From NCBI RefSeq assembly GCF_015751905.1, contig NZ_JADOUF010000001.1:3410001-3474000 (forward strand): a DNA stretch of 64,000 nt, written 5' to 3'. Positions 1 through 9,288 of the stretch are shown here, piece after piece (position 1 is the stretch's first letter; every line of letters starts with the position of its first letter). The translations under genes and the position numbers were made by a program. The notes below the pieces were generated by a model, which saw nothing but the letters and a program-made list of their open reading frames with translations, had not been told where the DNA came from and searched no databases. The DNA is from Longispora fulva (GTDB lineage: Bacteria; Actinomycetota; Actinomycetes; Mycobacteriales; Micromonosporaceae).

Positions 1-1985
1 GTGTAGACGCAGTACGCGGCGGTGTCAGCCGTGGCGAGGTCGGGCAGCGCCGCCCCGTCCCGGCGGGACCCGACGGCCAGATCCTCCAGGTACAGGGTCG
101 TCGGGCCGGTCAGGGTGCCCTTGCGCTGGGTCAGCAGCACCGGAACCGCCGCGTCGGCCAGCATGAACGCCAACCGCTCCGGCGGGTACTCCGGATCCAG
201 CGGCACGTACGCGCCACCGGACTTGAGCACCCCGACCAGCCCGGCGACCAGTTCGAGGGACCGTTCGGCGCACACCCCGACCAGGGTCTCCGGCCCGACG
301 CCGAACAGCCGCAACCGACGGGCGATCCGGTTGGACCACGCGTCGAGTTCGGCATACGTGAGGGTCCGGCCCTCGCACTGCACGGCCACCGCGTCCGGGG
401 TCCGCACCACCTGGGCGGCGATGAGCCCGTGCAGGGTGGCGGCGTCCGGGAACGGCACCGTCGTCGCGTTGAACGTCTCCAGGGTCAGGGTGCGTTCCGC
501 CGGGGTCATCAGGTCCAGGCGGGCGACCGGGGCGGTGGGGTCGGCGACGACGAGCCGCAGCAGCCGGTCGAAGTGGCCCGCCATCCGCTCCACCGTCGCC
601 GGGTCGAACAGGTCCACGTTGTACGTGAGGGACACCGCCAGGCCCTCGGCCTCCTCGGCGACGTAGAGCTCCAGGTCGACCCGGGTGGCGACGGCACGCC
701 AGCCGTGCCCGGAGACGGCCAGCCCGCCGGGAGCCGCCGGCCTGCCCGGGTCGGCGTAGTTCTGCACCGCGAACAGGACCTGGAACAGCGGCGACCGCGC
801 CGGATCCCTGGGCAGCCGCAGAGCGCTGACGAGACGCTCGAACGGCAGGCCCTGGTGGGCGAACGCGTCCAGCGCCGTCTCCCGCGCGCGCCCGAGCAGC
901 GCGACGAAGTCCGGCTCCCCGGCCAGGTCGCAGCGCATCGTGAGGGTGTTGACGAACATCCCGACGAGGGGCTCCAGCTCGCGGTGCGACCGCCCGGCGA
1001 CCGGGGTACCGACGGCCAGGTCGGTGCAGCCGGCGTACCGGCCCAGCAGCGCCCCCCACGCGGCGAGCAGCGTCATGTACAGCGTCGCGCCGTGCGCCCG
1101 GCCGAGTTCCCGGAGCGCGACGGTCAGGTCGGCGTCGACCTGGAAGCCATGCGCGGCCCCGCCGAAGGTCTGCTCGGCCGGCCGGGGGCGATCGGTGGGC
1201 AGCGCGAGGGGCTCCAGGCCGGTGAGCTGGGCCCGCCAGTAGTCGAGGTCCCCGGCCTCGGTGTCGGCGGTCCCGCGCTGCCATGCCGCGTAGTCGCCGT
1301 ACTGCACGGCGGGATCCGGCACCGGTGACGGGTCGCCGACCGCGAACGCCGCGTAGTCCGCGAACACCTCGGCCGTGAGCACGTCCACCGACCACCCGTC
1401 GCAGGCGATGTGGTGCACGGTCAACACGAGCACGTGCTCGTCCGGCCCGACCTCGACGAGCAGTGCCCGCAGCACCGGCCCGTCGGCCAGGTCGAACGGC
1501 TCGGTGGCGGCCCCGGCGATCAAAACGTCCAGTTCCACGACGTCCCCGCCCGGGCCGGCCACGCCGCCCACGCCGGCCACCGGGGGCCCGCCGGCCGCCC
1601 CGGGCCCGGTGGAGTCTCCGCGCACGACCGCCCGGCGCAGCTCCACCGGCCCGGCCGGCTCGACGCGCGCGACGGCCCGGCCGTCCTCCGTGGCCGGGTA
1701 CCGGGTCCGCAGCACCTCGTGCCGCGCGACGAGCGCGTCCAGCGCCCGCCCGAGCGCGTCGACGTCCAACGCCCCGACGATCCGTCGCACCACCGGAATC
1801 GTGTACGCGGCCGTGCCCGGCGCGAGCTGCTCCATGAACCACACCCGCTCCTGCGCGTACGACAGCGGCGGGGCCGTACCCGGCGCGCGGCGCGGGACCG
1901 CATCCGCCGTCGCCGTGCGTGCCCCCAGGAGGCGGCGTTCCAGCAGCGCGCGTTTCGCGGCCGAGAGCTCGGACACCTCAGACAT
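1..1985 (-). CDS. Non-ribosomal peptide synthetase, C-A... (partial, runs off left edge)
   Basis: Peptide-bond-forming assembly-line enzyme. The reading frame is open for 661 codons from ATG 1985 to the window edge and begins MSEVSELSAAKRALLER. A condensation domain follows (about residues 40-470) with the canonical HHxxxDG motif HHIACDG at residues 191-197. An adenylation domain starts about residue 490 with core A1/A2 (LTYAELD, LKSGGAYVPLDP). The window ends at AAYCVY, the first half of core A3 (the TSGSTG loop lies outside), so the substrate pocket cannot be read. The start ATG overlaps the 3-prime end of the upstream NRPS gene by 8 bases (ATGTCTGA), indicating one operon with translational coupling. 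There is no carrier domain before the C domain, so it must accept its donor from the upstream protein. Colinear assembly is an inference. Confidence 0.95.
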   Translation of the reverse strand, partial: MSEVSELSAAKRALLERRLLGARTATADAVPRRAPGTAPPLSYAQERVWFMEQLAPGTAAYTIPVVRRIVGALDVDALGRALDALVARHEVLRTRYPATEDGRAVARVEPAGPVELRRAVVRGDSTGPGAAGGPPVAGVGGVAGPGGDVVELDVLIAGAATEPFDLADGPVLRALLVEVGPDEHVLVLTVHHIACDGWSVDVLTAEVFADYAAFAVGDPSPVPDPAVQYGDYAAWQRGTADTEAGDLDYWRAQLTGLEPLALPTDRPRPAEQTFGGAAHGFQVDADLTVALRELGRAHGATLYMTLLAAWGALLGRYAGCTDLAVGTPVAGRSHRELEPLVGMFVNTLTMRCDLAGEPDFVALLGRARETALDAFAHQGLPFERLVSALRLPRDPARSPLFQVLFAVQNYADPGRPAAPGGLAVSGHGWRAVATRVDLELYVAEEAEGLAVSLTYNVDLFDPATVERMAGHFDRLLRLVVADPTAPVARLDLMTPAERTLTLETFNATTVPFPDAATLHGLIAAQVVRTPDAVAVQCEGRTLTYAELDAWSNRIARRLRLFGVGPETLVGVCAERSLELVAGLVGVLKSGGAYVPLDPEYPPERLAFMLADAAVPVLLTQRKGTLTGPTTLYLEDLAVGSRRDGAALPDLATADTAAYCVY

Positions 1986-4900
1986 GCGGTCCTCCCTGGA
2001 GCAGCAGCTCCGCCTCCTCGTCGGAGAGCGCGTCGAGCTGGGCGACGATCAGGGCCTCGACGACTGTGGCGAGACCGGCGACGGTGGGGTGCGCGAACAG
2101 GGTCCGGACGGTCACGTCCAGCTCGGCGGCCCGCAGCCGGGCGACGACCCGCACGGCGAGCAGCGAGTGCCCGCCGAGGGCGAAGAAGTCGTCGTCGGCC
2201 CCGATGCCGTCGAGCCCGAGCACCTCGCCCCAGATGCTGGCGACCAGCTCCTCGGCTGCCGTCCCGGGCGCCCGGCCGGGTGCCGGCGGGGCCGGGGCCG
2301 GCAGGGCGCGGCGGTCCAGCTTGCCGTTGCCGGTCAGCGGCAACCGGGCGAGGGCGACGAACGCCGTGGGCACCATGTGTCCGGGCAGCGTGGCCGCCAG
2401 GTGCGCGCGCAGCTCGGCGTCCGCGACGTCGCCGACGACGTAGCCGACGAGCGCCCCGTCCCGGACGGCCGCCACCGCCGCCGACACCCCCGGATGGCCG
2501 AGGAGCCGGGCCTCGACCTCGCCGAGTTCGATCCGGTGGCCGCGGACCTTCACCTGGTCGTCGAGCCGGCCGAGGAACTCGAGCTGGCCGTCGCCGGTCC
2601 ACCGGGCCCGGTCCCCGGTGCGGTACGTCCGCTCGCCGTCGAGGGTGACGAACCGGTGCGCGGTCAGCTCGGGCGCACCGACGTACCCGTCGGCGAGGCC
2701 GACACCCCCCACGACCAGTTCCCCGGGTACGCCCGGGGCCGCCAGCCGCCCGGCCTCGTCCCGCACGGACACGGTGGTCCCACCGACCGGCCGGCCGATC
2801 GGTGGCCGGCCGCCGGAGCCGGTCGCCGTGCCGGTCAGGTCCGTGGCCGTCGCGATGACGGTGGCCTCCGTGGGCCCGTACGTGTTGACCAGCCGCACCT
2901 GGGGGAACCGTCGCCGCCACACCGCCACCGCGTCGCCCCGGACCGCGTCCGCCCCGAGGATGACGAGCCGCAGGCCGGCCGGCCAGTCCACAGCGTCGAG
3001 TCCCGCGACGAGTTCGTGCCAGTACGGCGTCGGCAGGTCCAGGACCGTCACGTCCCGCCCGGCCGGCGAGGCCAGCAGCTCCGGCAGCGCCGTGCCGCCG
3101 CCGCGCAGGACGAGCAGGCACGCCCCGGCCGCGAGCGCCGGCCAGATCTCCTCGGCGTGGGTGTCGAAGCCGACCGACGCGAACTGCGGGATCCGGTCGG
3201 CCGGGGTCAGCGCGTACGCCTCGACCATCCAGGCGACCCGGGCGGCGAGGGCCGCGTGTCCGACGAGGACGCCCTTGGGCCGCCCGGTCGACCCGGACGT
3301 GTAGATGACATAGGCGAGAGGCCCCGATGCGCCGCCGTCCGCCGGGCCGGAGACGGCGTCCTCGACGACGACGGTCCGGGGGAAGCGGGCGCGCCACCGC
3401 TCGTGGGTGACGACCAGCGCCGCCCCGCTGTCGGTCACCATGTGTTCCAGCCGGGCCGCCGGATAGTCCGGATCCAGCGGCAGGTACCCGCCGCCGGCCT
3501 TCCACACCGCGACGAGCGCCACGACCAGGTCGGCGGACCGCTCCAGACAGACCCCGACGACGGCGCCGGCGCGCACGCCGTCGGCCACCAGCACCCGTGC
3601 CAGCCCGGCCGCCCGGCGGTCCAGTTCCCGGTAGCTGAGGGTCCGGCCGCCGTCGACCACGGCCGGCGCGTCCGGCCGGGCGGCGACCCGTTCGGCGAAC
3701 AGGTCCAGCGCCGTGCGCGCCCCGGAGACCAGCGGGCCGGTGCCGACCGTGGTCAGCCAGGCCCGTTCCACCGCGGTCGGTCCGACCAGTGTGGACAGTC
3801 GGACCCCGGGATCGGAGGCCACGGCCACCAGGAGACGCTCCAGGCGGGCGGCCAGGGTGCCGGCCGTGGCGGGGTCGAACAGGTCCACCCGGTAGCCGAG
3901 GCTCAGGTTCAACGCGTCCGGTTCCCGCCAGGCCTCCAGCGCCAGGTCGGTCTTGACGGCCCGGTACCCGGTGTCGAAGCCGTCGAGGAGCACCCCCGGT
4001 GGCGGCTGCGCCGGTACCCCCGAATTCTGGTTGTGCAGCACGAGCATGGTCTGAAACAGCGGAGTCCGGCTCAGGTCCCGGTCGGGCCGCAGCCCGGCGG
4101 CGAGCCGCTCGAACGGGATGTCCTGGTGGGTGAACGCGTCCAGGACGGCCGCCCGGGTTCTGGCCAGCAGCTCGCGGAACGTCGGGTCCCCGGACAGGTC
4201 CCCGCGCAGCACCAGCGTGTTGAGCAGGTAGCCGATCATCGGTTCGAGTTCGACCCGGTCACGGCCGGCGACCGGCGAGCCGACGCAGATGTCGTCCTGG
4301 CCGGCGTGCCGGGCCAGCAGCGTCTGCCACGCGGCGAGCAGCAGCATGAACAGGGTGCAGCCCTCGGCGCGGGCGACGGCCTCCAGGTCGGCGGCGAGCG
4401 CGGCCGGCAGGCGCAGCCCGACGGCGTCGCCGGTCGAGTCGGGAGCCGTGGTCCGTGGCCGGTCGGTGGCCAGGTCCAGCACGGGCGGATCCGCGAGCTG
4501 GGCGGACCAGTAGGCCAGTGCCGCGCCGTCGGGCCGTGCCCGCTGCCAGTGCGCGTAATCCGGGTACTGCACCGCCAGCGCCCCGGCCGCCGCACTCCCC
4601 CCGAGCTGGGCGAGCAGCTCCGCCAGGAACACGTTCACCGACACCCCGTCGGCGACGATGTGATGCACGACGAGACACAGCACGTACTCGTCGTCGGCGA
4701 GCCGCAGCACGGTCACCCGCAGGAGCGGCCCACTGGCCAGGTCGAACGTCCCGTTGGTCCGCTCGGCCACCAGCTCCCGCGCCCACCCCTCCCGATCGGC
4801 TGCCCGACCGGCTCCTAACCCCCCGGTGCCGGGATCGGGCCAGTCGGCGGTCAGCCGTCCGGTCAGGTCGATTCGTTCGGCGCGGAACGGCGCGGGCGGG

Positions 4901-7900
4901 TCGACGATCGCCCGGGGCCCGTCCGGGCCGGCCACGAACCGGGTCCGCAGGCTCGCGTGCCGGCCCACGATCGCCGTCAACGCCCGGTCCAGCAGGTCGG
5001 CGTCGAGCGGCCCGCGCCACCGCCGCGCCGCGCACATCGTGTACGCCGGATCCCCCGGATCGAGCTGGTCGAGGAACCACAACCGCTCCTGCCCGTACGA
5101 CAGCACCAGCTCGGCGTCCGCCGGCCGGACCGGAATCGGCTCCGCGCCACCGGCCAGCCCGTCCACGACCCGCGCCAGCCCCTCGACCGTGGGGTGGGCG
5201 AACAGTTCCCGGATCGGCACCTCCCTGCCGGCGGCGGCCCGCAACCGGGCGACGACCCGCACGGCGTGCAGGGAGTGTCCGCCGAGGGCGAAGAAGTCGT
5301 CGTCGGCCCCGACCCCGCTCGCGCCGAGCAGGTCGGCCCAGATCCCGGCGATCAGCTCCTCGGTCCCGGCGGCCGGGGTCCGGCCCGCCGGCCGGGGCGC
5401 CGGCGCCGGCAGGGCGCGGACGTCGACCTTGCCTGCCGGAGTCAGCGGCAGCGCCCCGACGACGACCACGGCCGACGGCACGAGATGCGCCGGCAACAGC
5501 CGCCCGGCGAATTCCCGCAGCTCCTCTCCCGTCACGGCCCCCACGCCGAGCGGTTGCACGACGTAGGCGACGAGCGCGCCGTCGCGGACCACGACAGCCG
5601 CCTGGGCCACGGCCGGGTGTTCGCGCAGCCTGGCCGCCACCTCCCCCGGCTCGACCCGGTGCCCGCGGACCTTCACCTGGTCGTCGAGCCGGACGCGGAA
5701 CTCCAGTTGCCCGTCGGGCCGCCACAAGGCCCGGTCGCCGGTGCGGTAGTACCGCTCGCCGTCGATGTCGACGAACCGCGCGGCCGTGAGGTCGGGATCG
5801 TCGAGGTAGCCGTCGGCCAGTCCCGCCCCGCCGAGGTGCAGTTCGCCCGGCACCCCGGGCGGGGTCAGCCGCCCGGCGGCGTCGAGCACCAGCACCCGGG
5901 TGCCGCCGAGCGGCCGCCCGATCGGCGGACGGCCACCCACGCCACCGGCGGAAAGCTCGGCGGACGTCGCGATGACCGTGGCCTCGGTCGGGCCGTACGT
6001 GTTCACCAGCCGGATCCCCGGGAACCTCGCCAGCCACGCCGCCACCGCCGCCCCGTCCACCTGCTCCCCGCCGAGGATCACCAGCCGCAACGCCGCCGGC
6101 CAGGCGACGTCGTCGAGGTGCGCGACGAGTTCGTGCCAGTACGCGGTCGGCAGGTCCAGCACCGTGGTGTCCGCGAGTCCGGGCAGCGCGTCGGTCAGGG
6201 TGCGCGGCCCCTCGGGCAGCACGACGACGGTCCCGCCGGCGACGAGGGTCGGCCAGATCTCCTCCGCGTGCGTGTCGAACGCGACGGAGGCGAACTGCAC
6301 CACCCGGTCGTGCGGCCCGAGCCCGTAGGCGGGGACCATCCACGCGACGCGGGCGGCCAGGGCCGGGTGTCCGACGACGACGCCCTTGGGCCGGCCGGTG
6401 GACCCGGAGGTGTGCAGCACGTACGCCGCCCCCGGCCGCGCGCGCCGCCCGGCGACGGGCCGCACCCCGTCGCCGGTGACCAGGGCGGCGACTCCGGCGT
6501 CGGCGACGATCTCCGCGCGCCGGTCGGCCGGGTGCCCAGGATCGAGGGGCACGTACCCGGCCCCGCACCGCCACGCGGCCAGCAGCGCCGCGACGAGCTC
6601 GACGGACCGGGGCAGACACACGGCCACCAGGTCGCCGGGGATCACCCCGGCGGCGCGCAGCTCGCGGGCGTGGGCGTCGGCCAGGGCGGACAGTTGCGCG
6701 TACGTCCACGTGATCGCCCCGCACCGGACGGCGGCGCGGTCCGGGTGGGCCGACACGGACCGCGCCACCTGCTCCGGTACCCCCGACAAGGGTGGCAGGT
6801 CCTCGCCCTCGCCCCAGGAGAGCAGCCGGGCGCGCTCGGCCGCGCCCACCATCGGCAGGGCGGAGATCCGGCACGCCGGGTCGGCGAGGATCCCGGCCAG
6901 CAGGGTGGCCCACCGGTCGGCGAGCGCGGCGACGGTCTCCGACCGGAACAGGTCGGTGCTGTAGGCGAAGCCGACGTCGAGGCGGTCGGGGCTGACGAAC
7001 ACGTCGAGGGACAGGTCGAACTTCACGTGCTGGTCGCCGGGGTCGCCGTCCACGCCGGGGAAGCCGGGGCCGGCCCGGCCGCCGAACAACGCGGCGTCCA
7101 CGTCGGGGTCGGTGCGGTGGAACCCGAACATCGTCTGGAACAGCGGCGTGCGGCTCGAGTCCCGGTCGACGCCTGGCTCGGCCACGAGGCGTTCGAACGG
7201 CAGCGCCGGATGGGCCATCGCCGCCAGGAACGACGACCGGGTCGCGGCCAGCACCTCGACGAACGTCGGGTCGCCGGACAGGTCGGCGCGCACGACGACG
7301 GCCGACGTGAAGTACCCGATCAGCGGCTCGAGGTCCACGTCGTCGCGGCCGAGCACCGGCGTGCCGACGCACACGTCGGTCTGCCCGGTGTGCCGCGCCA
7401 ACAGGATCTGGTACGCGGCGAGCAGCACCACGAACGGCGTGCACCGCCGCTGCCGGGCCAGCCGCCCGACGGCCTCGAACGTGCCGGCCGGCATGGTCCG
7501 GTGCACGAACGCGCCCCGCGAGGACCGCACCGCCGGGCGGGGCAGGTCGGTGGGCAGGTCGAGGACGGGCGGATCGGCGAGCCGGTCCCGCCAGTACCCG
7601 AAGGACGGCCCGTCGTCGCGGGCCCGCTCGGCCCGTGCGTGGTCGGTGAAGGTGGTCGGCAGCGGGGCGGGGGCGCCCCCGTCGTAGAGGGTCGCCAGCT
7701 CGGACAGCAGCACCCCCATCGACCAGCCGTCGGCCACGATGTGGTGCAGGACGAGGCACAGCACGTGCTCCTCTGGCCCAAGCCGGAGCACGCTGACCCG
7801 GAACAGTGGCCCCCGGGCCAGGTCGAACCGCGTGTTGGTGCGCGCGGCGGCCAGCGCGTACGCCTCGGCCTCCGTCGCGTCCACCAGCTCGACCTCGACC

Positions 7901-8127
7901 GGTCCCGGTGCGGCCACCCGCTGGACCGGCTCGCCGTCGACCTCAGGGAACGTGGTGCGCAACGGCTCGTGCCGGGCGACGATCGCGGTGAACGCCCGGG
8001 TCAGCGCGTCGAGGTCCAGGGGCCCGTACACCCGACTGACCTGGTTGATCGTGTACGCGGGGTCGCCCGGGTCCAGCCGGTCGAGGAACCAGAGCCGTTC
8101 CTGGGCCAGGGTGAGCGGTGCGGTCAC
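1978..8127 (-). CDS. Non-ribosomal peptide synthetase, two modules C-A-T-C-A-T
   Basis: Two complete elongation modules, about 2049 residues from the GTG at 8127. C1 has HHIVADG (HH at residues 128-129); A1 has TSGSTGRPKG near 568; T1 has LGGHS with the pantetheine Ser near 952. C2 has HHIVADG (HH at 1155-1156); A2 has TSGSTGRPKG near 1608; T2 has LGGHS with Ser near 1988. No epimerase, methyltransferase or thioesterase is present. Both A domains share FDTHAEEIW and NTYGPTEATVI. Aligned by eye on GrsA, both give pocket residues D-T-E-D-I-G-T-V-I-(K); Glu239 plus Asp278 suggests a basic side chain (inference). I prefer GTG 8127 over the in-frame TTG at 8196 because GAGGGG lies seven bases before it, while TTG has no ribosome site and falls in a likely -35 box. 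This is probably the first gene of the operon, so C1 may be a starter C domain or may receive a chain in trans. Confidence 0.95.
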   Translation of the reverse strand: MTAPLTLAQERLWFLDRLDPGDPAYTINQVSRVYGPLDLDALTRAFTAIVARHEPLRTTFPEVDGEPVQRVAAPGPVEVELVDATEAEAYALAAARTNTRFDLARGPLFRVSVLRLGPEEHVLCLVLHHIVADGWSMGVLLSELATLYDGGAPAPLPTTFTDHARAERARDDGPSFGYWRDRLADPPVLDLPTDLPRPAVRSSRGAFVHRTMPAGTFEAVGRLARQRRCTPFVVLLAAYQILLARHTGQTDVCVGTPVLGRDDVDLEPLIGYFTSAVVVRADLSGDPTFVEVLAATRSSFLAAMAHPALPFERLVAEPGVDRDSSRTPLFQTMFGFHRTDPDVDAALFGGRAGPGFPGVDGDPGDQHVKFDLSLDVFVSPDRLDVGFAYSTDLFRSETVAALADRWATLLAGILADPACRISALPMVGAAERARLLSWGEGEDLPPLSGVPEQVARSVSAHPDRAAVRCGAITWTYAQLSALADAHARELRAAGVIPGDLVAVCLPRSVELVAALLAAWRCGAGYVPLDPGHPADRRAEIVADAGVAALVTGDGVRPVAGRRARPGAAYVLHTSGSTGRPKGVVVGHPALAARVAWMVPAYGLGPHDRVVQFASVAFDTHAEEIWPTLVAGGTVVVLPEGPRTLTDALPGLADTTVLDLPTAYWHELVAHLDDVAWPAALRLVILGGEQVDGAAVAAWLARFPGIRLVNTYGPTEATVIATSAELSAGGVGGRPPIGRPLGGTRVLVLDAAGRLTPPGVPGELHLGGAGLADGYLDDPDLTAARFVDIDGERYYRTGDRALWRPDGQLEFRVRLDDQVKVRGHRVEPGEVAARLREHPAVAQAAVVVRDGALVAYVVQPLGVGAVTGEELREFAGRLLPAHLVPSAVVVVGALPLTPAGKVDVRALPAPAPRPAGRTPAAGTEELIAGIWADLLGASGVGADDDFFALGGHSLHAVRVVARLRAAAGREVPIRELFAHPTVEGLARVVDGLAGGAEPIPVRPADAELVLSYGQERLWFLDQLDPGDPAYTMCAARRWRGPLDADLLDRALTAIVGRHASLRTRFVAGPDGPRAIVDPPAPFRAERIDLTGRLTADWPDPGTGGLGAGRAADREGWARELVAERTNGTFDLASGPLLRVTVLRLADDEYVLCLVVHHIVADGVSVNVFLAELLAQLGGSAAAGALAVQYPDYAHWQRARPDGAALAYWSAQLADPPVLDLATDRPRTTAPDSTGDAVGLRLPAALAADLEAVARAEGCTLFMLLLAAWQTLLARHAGQDDICVGSPVAGRDRVELEPMIGYLLNTLVLRGDLSGDPTFRELLARTRAAVLDAFTHQDIPFERLAAGLRPDRDLSRTPLFQTMLVLHNQNSGVPAQPPPGVLLDGFDTGYRAVKTDLALEAWREPDALNLSLGYRVDLFDPATAGTLAARLERLLVAVASDPGVRLSTLVGPTAVERAWLTTVGTGPLVSGARTALDLFAERVAARPDAPAVVDGGRTLSYRELDRRAAGLARVLVADGVRAGAVVGVCLERSADLVVALVAVWKAGGGYLPLDPDYPAARLEHMVTDSGAALVVTHERWRARFPRTVVVEDAVSGPADGGASGPLAYVIYTSGSTGRPKGVLVGHAALAARVAWMVEAYALTPADRIPQFASVGFDTHAEEIWPALAAGACLLVLRGGGTALPELLASPAGRDVTVLDLPTPYWHELVAGLDAVDWPAGLRLVILGADAVRGDAVAVWRRRFPQVRLVNTYGPTEATVIATATDLTGTATGSGGRPPIGRPVGGTTVSVRDEAGRLAAPGVPGELVVGGVGLADGYVGAPELTAHRFVTLDGERTYRTGDRARWTGDGQLEFLGRLDDQVKVRGHRIELGEVEARLLGHPGVSAAVAAVRDGALVGYVVGDVADAELRAHLAATLPGHMVPTAFVALARLPLTGNGKLDRRALPAPAPPAPGRAPGTAAEELVASIWGEVLGLDGIGADDDFFALGGHSLLAVRVVARLRAAELDVTVRTLFAHPTVAGLATVVEALIVAQLDALSDEEAELLLQGGPHV

Positions 8128-8134
8128 GATCGGT

Positions 8135-8214
8135 CCCCTCAGTGCTCGGCGTCCTCGGCCTGAGTCACCGTAGGGCCTGCCCGAAGAAACAGTCAAGAGT
8201 CTTAACTAAAGATT
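8135..8214 (-). promoter_or_regulatory. Promoter, ribosome site and possible operator of the NRPS operon
   Basis: Reading on the minus strand, TTGACT (8196-8191) and TACGGT (8172-8167) form a -35/-10 pair with an 18-base spacer, followed by ribosome site GAGGGG (8140-8135) before GTG 8127. Just upstream of the -35 is an imperfect palindrome with arms AGTCTT/AAGATT around AACTA (8198-8214), in a locally AT-rich patch. It is a plausible operator site. The boxes are read directly; function is inferred. Confidence 0.55.
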
Positions 8215-8438
8215 CCGTCCACTGTCGACCACATCTCATCCATTATGGACCGAACGGGGCGTGACCGCCCCGACAGACCGGGACAGACAGGACGGGTCGC
8301 CAGGCCCTGGCCCGGCGGATCGCGGGAGCCTCACCGCCGGGTGGCCAGGCCCCGACCGGGCCGATCCTCCCGGTGCGGCGGCCGGGCCCGGGCGGGCCGG
8401 ATCCCTGCCGGAGCGCCGCCGGCCGATAGAGTCGGGAG

Positions 8439-8849
8439 GTGGCGCAGTGGGGAATCGACGAGACAGGGCTCACGATCGGCTTCGACGACCGCGACGGGTG
8501 CCGGGTGCTCACCCTCACCGGCGTGATGGACCTGGCCATGCTCGGCGCCCAGGAACGCGAACTCATCGGCCTCGCCTCGGGCGCGCCGGGCCGGGCCACG
8601 GTGATCGACCTGTCCGGGGTGCAGTTCTGCGACTCGACCGGACTGGGCGTGCTGGTGCGAGCGGCCAAGTCCCTGTGGGAGCTGGGCGGGTCGCTCTGCC
8701 TGGCGGCGGCGCAGCCGTGGGTCCAGAAGATCATCGTGACCAGTGGCATGCACCTGGCGATCCCGCTGCACCCGACGCCGGAGTCCGCCCGCGCGGCGGC
8801 CATCGCCGCCGTGGCCCGGCTCGACGCCGACGAAACCCCGACGGGCTGA
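8439..8849 (+). CDS. STAS-domain anti-sigma factor antagonist
   Basis: Small cytosolic STAS protein (136 residues) of the SpoIIAA/RsbV type, which binds an anti-sigma kinase in its dephosphorylated form and so frees a sigma factor. The central strand-loop VIDLSGVQFCDSTGLGVLV carries the conserved DSTGLG, whose Ser is the usual phosphorylation site. Length is slightly above the usual 110 because of a short C-terminal tail. No partner kinase lies beside it. The GTG start has no usable spacing for a ribosome site, but a TAGAGT box (8427-8432) sits exactly six bases upstream, suggesting a leaderless transcript. It is divergent from the NRPS operon with about 240 noncoding bases between. Confidence 0.85.
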   Translation: MAQWGIDETGLTIGFDDRDGCRVLTLTGVMDLAMLGAQERELIGLASGAPGRATVIDLSGVQFCDSTGLGVLVRAAKSLWELGGSLCLAAAQPWVQKIIVTSGMHLAIPLHPTPESARAAAIAAVARLDADETPTG

Positions 8850-8855
8850 GCCCGA

Positions 8856-9125
8856 CTACCGCCGCTCGACGGCCTTCCGACGCCGACTGGCCCACCACGC
8901 GGCGAGCGCCAGGAGGAGGCCGAGCAGCAGCGCCGGCATGACCGAGGGCCAGTGCCCGCGCAGGCCCAGGGTGGGGATCGCGACGCTGGCCACCACGTAC
9001 CCGACGAGAATCCAGATCCAGGCGCGGGGCCGCGGCCGGCGCATCCGCGCGACGAACCGGGGATCCTCCGCCTCCAGCCGGCGCTCGATGGCCTCGAGCC
9101 GGCGCCTGTCGTCCTGATTGAGCAT
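8856..9125 (-). CDS. DUF3040 family small membrane protein
   Basis: 89-residue protein. The N terminus MLNQDDRRRLEAIERRLEAE is the charged helix typical of DUF3040 proteins, followed by an Arg-rich stretch and two closely spaced hydrophobic segments (about residues 35-55 and 60-78) and a basic tail. The family is common in actinobacteria and has no assigned biochemical role. I chose ATG 9125 because GGGGGAA lies about six bases upstream and homologues start with this ML(S/N)..ERR motif; an upstream in-frame start would add 26 low-complexity residues. It ends seven bases from the end of the convergent STAS gene. Confidence 0.75.
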   Translation of the reverse strand: MLNQDDRRRLEAIERRLEAEDPRFVARMRRPRPRAWIWILVGYVVASVAIPTLGLRGHWPSVMPALLLGLLLALAAWWASRRRKAVERR

Positions 9126-9241
9126 CGCTGTTCCCCCACACCCCGGAAACCGATTCACATTGCGTCCTCTACCCCCTTCAGGGTCCCACCAACCGCCGCC
9201 CACGTCACCCGCTCTGTTGCGCCAGTACCGGATTCCCCGGC

Positions 9242-9272
9242 AAAAGGGGGCCCGACGGATCCGCCGGGCCCC
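9242..9272 (-). terminator. Intrinsic terminator after the MFS exporter gene
   Basis: GGGGCCCG (9247-9254) pairs with CGGGCCCC (9265-9272) around the inner palindrome CGGATCCG. Read on the minus strand, the stem is followed by CTTTTG. It lies 17 bases beyond the stop codon of the exporter gene. Confidence 0.7.
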
Positions 9273-9288
9273 GTTCGCGCGCCGCCGG

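Noticed and set aside
1375-4818. Long plus-strand open frame (over 1100 codons) opposite the NRPS genes
   Set aside because: It is the antisense shadow of the NRPS frame. Its translation is Arg/Pro/Gly-rich without any domain, while the minus strand has clear C-A-T motifs.
4957-8163. Second long plus-strand open frame opposite the NRPS
   Set aside because: Same reason: GC-bias shadow with no recognisable domain or ribosome site.
8128-8196. TTG 8196 as the NRPS start
   Set aside because: No ribosome site; the codon lies in a probable -35 box, and GTG 8127 has GAGGGG at ideal spacing and begins just before the C domain.
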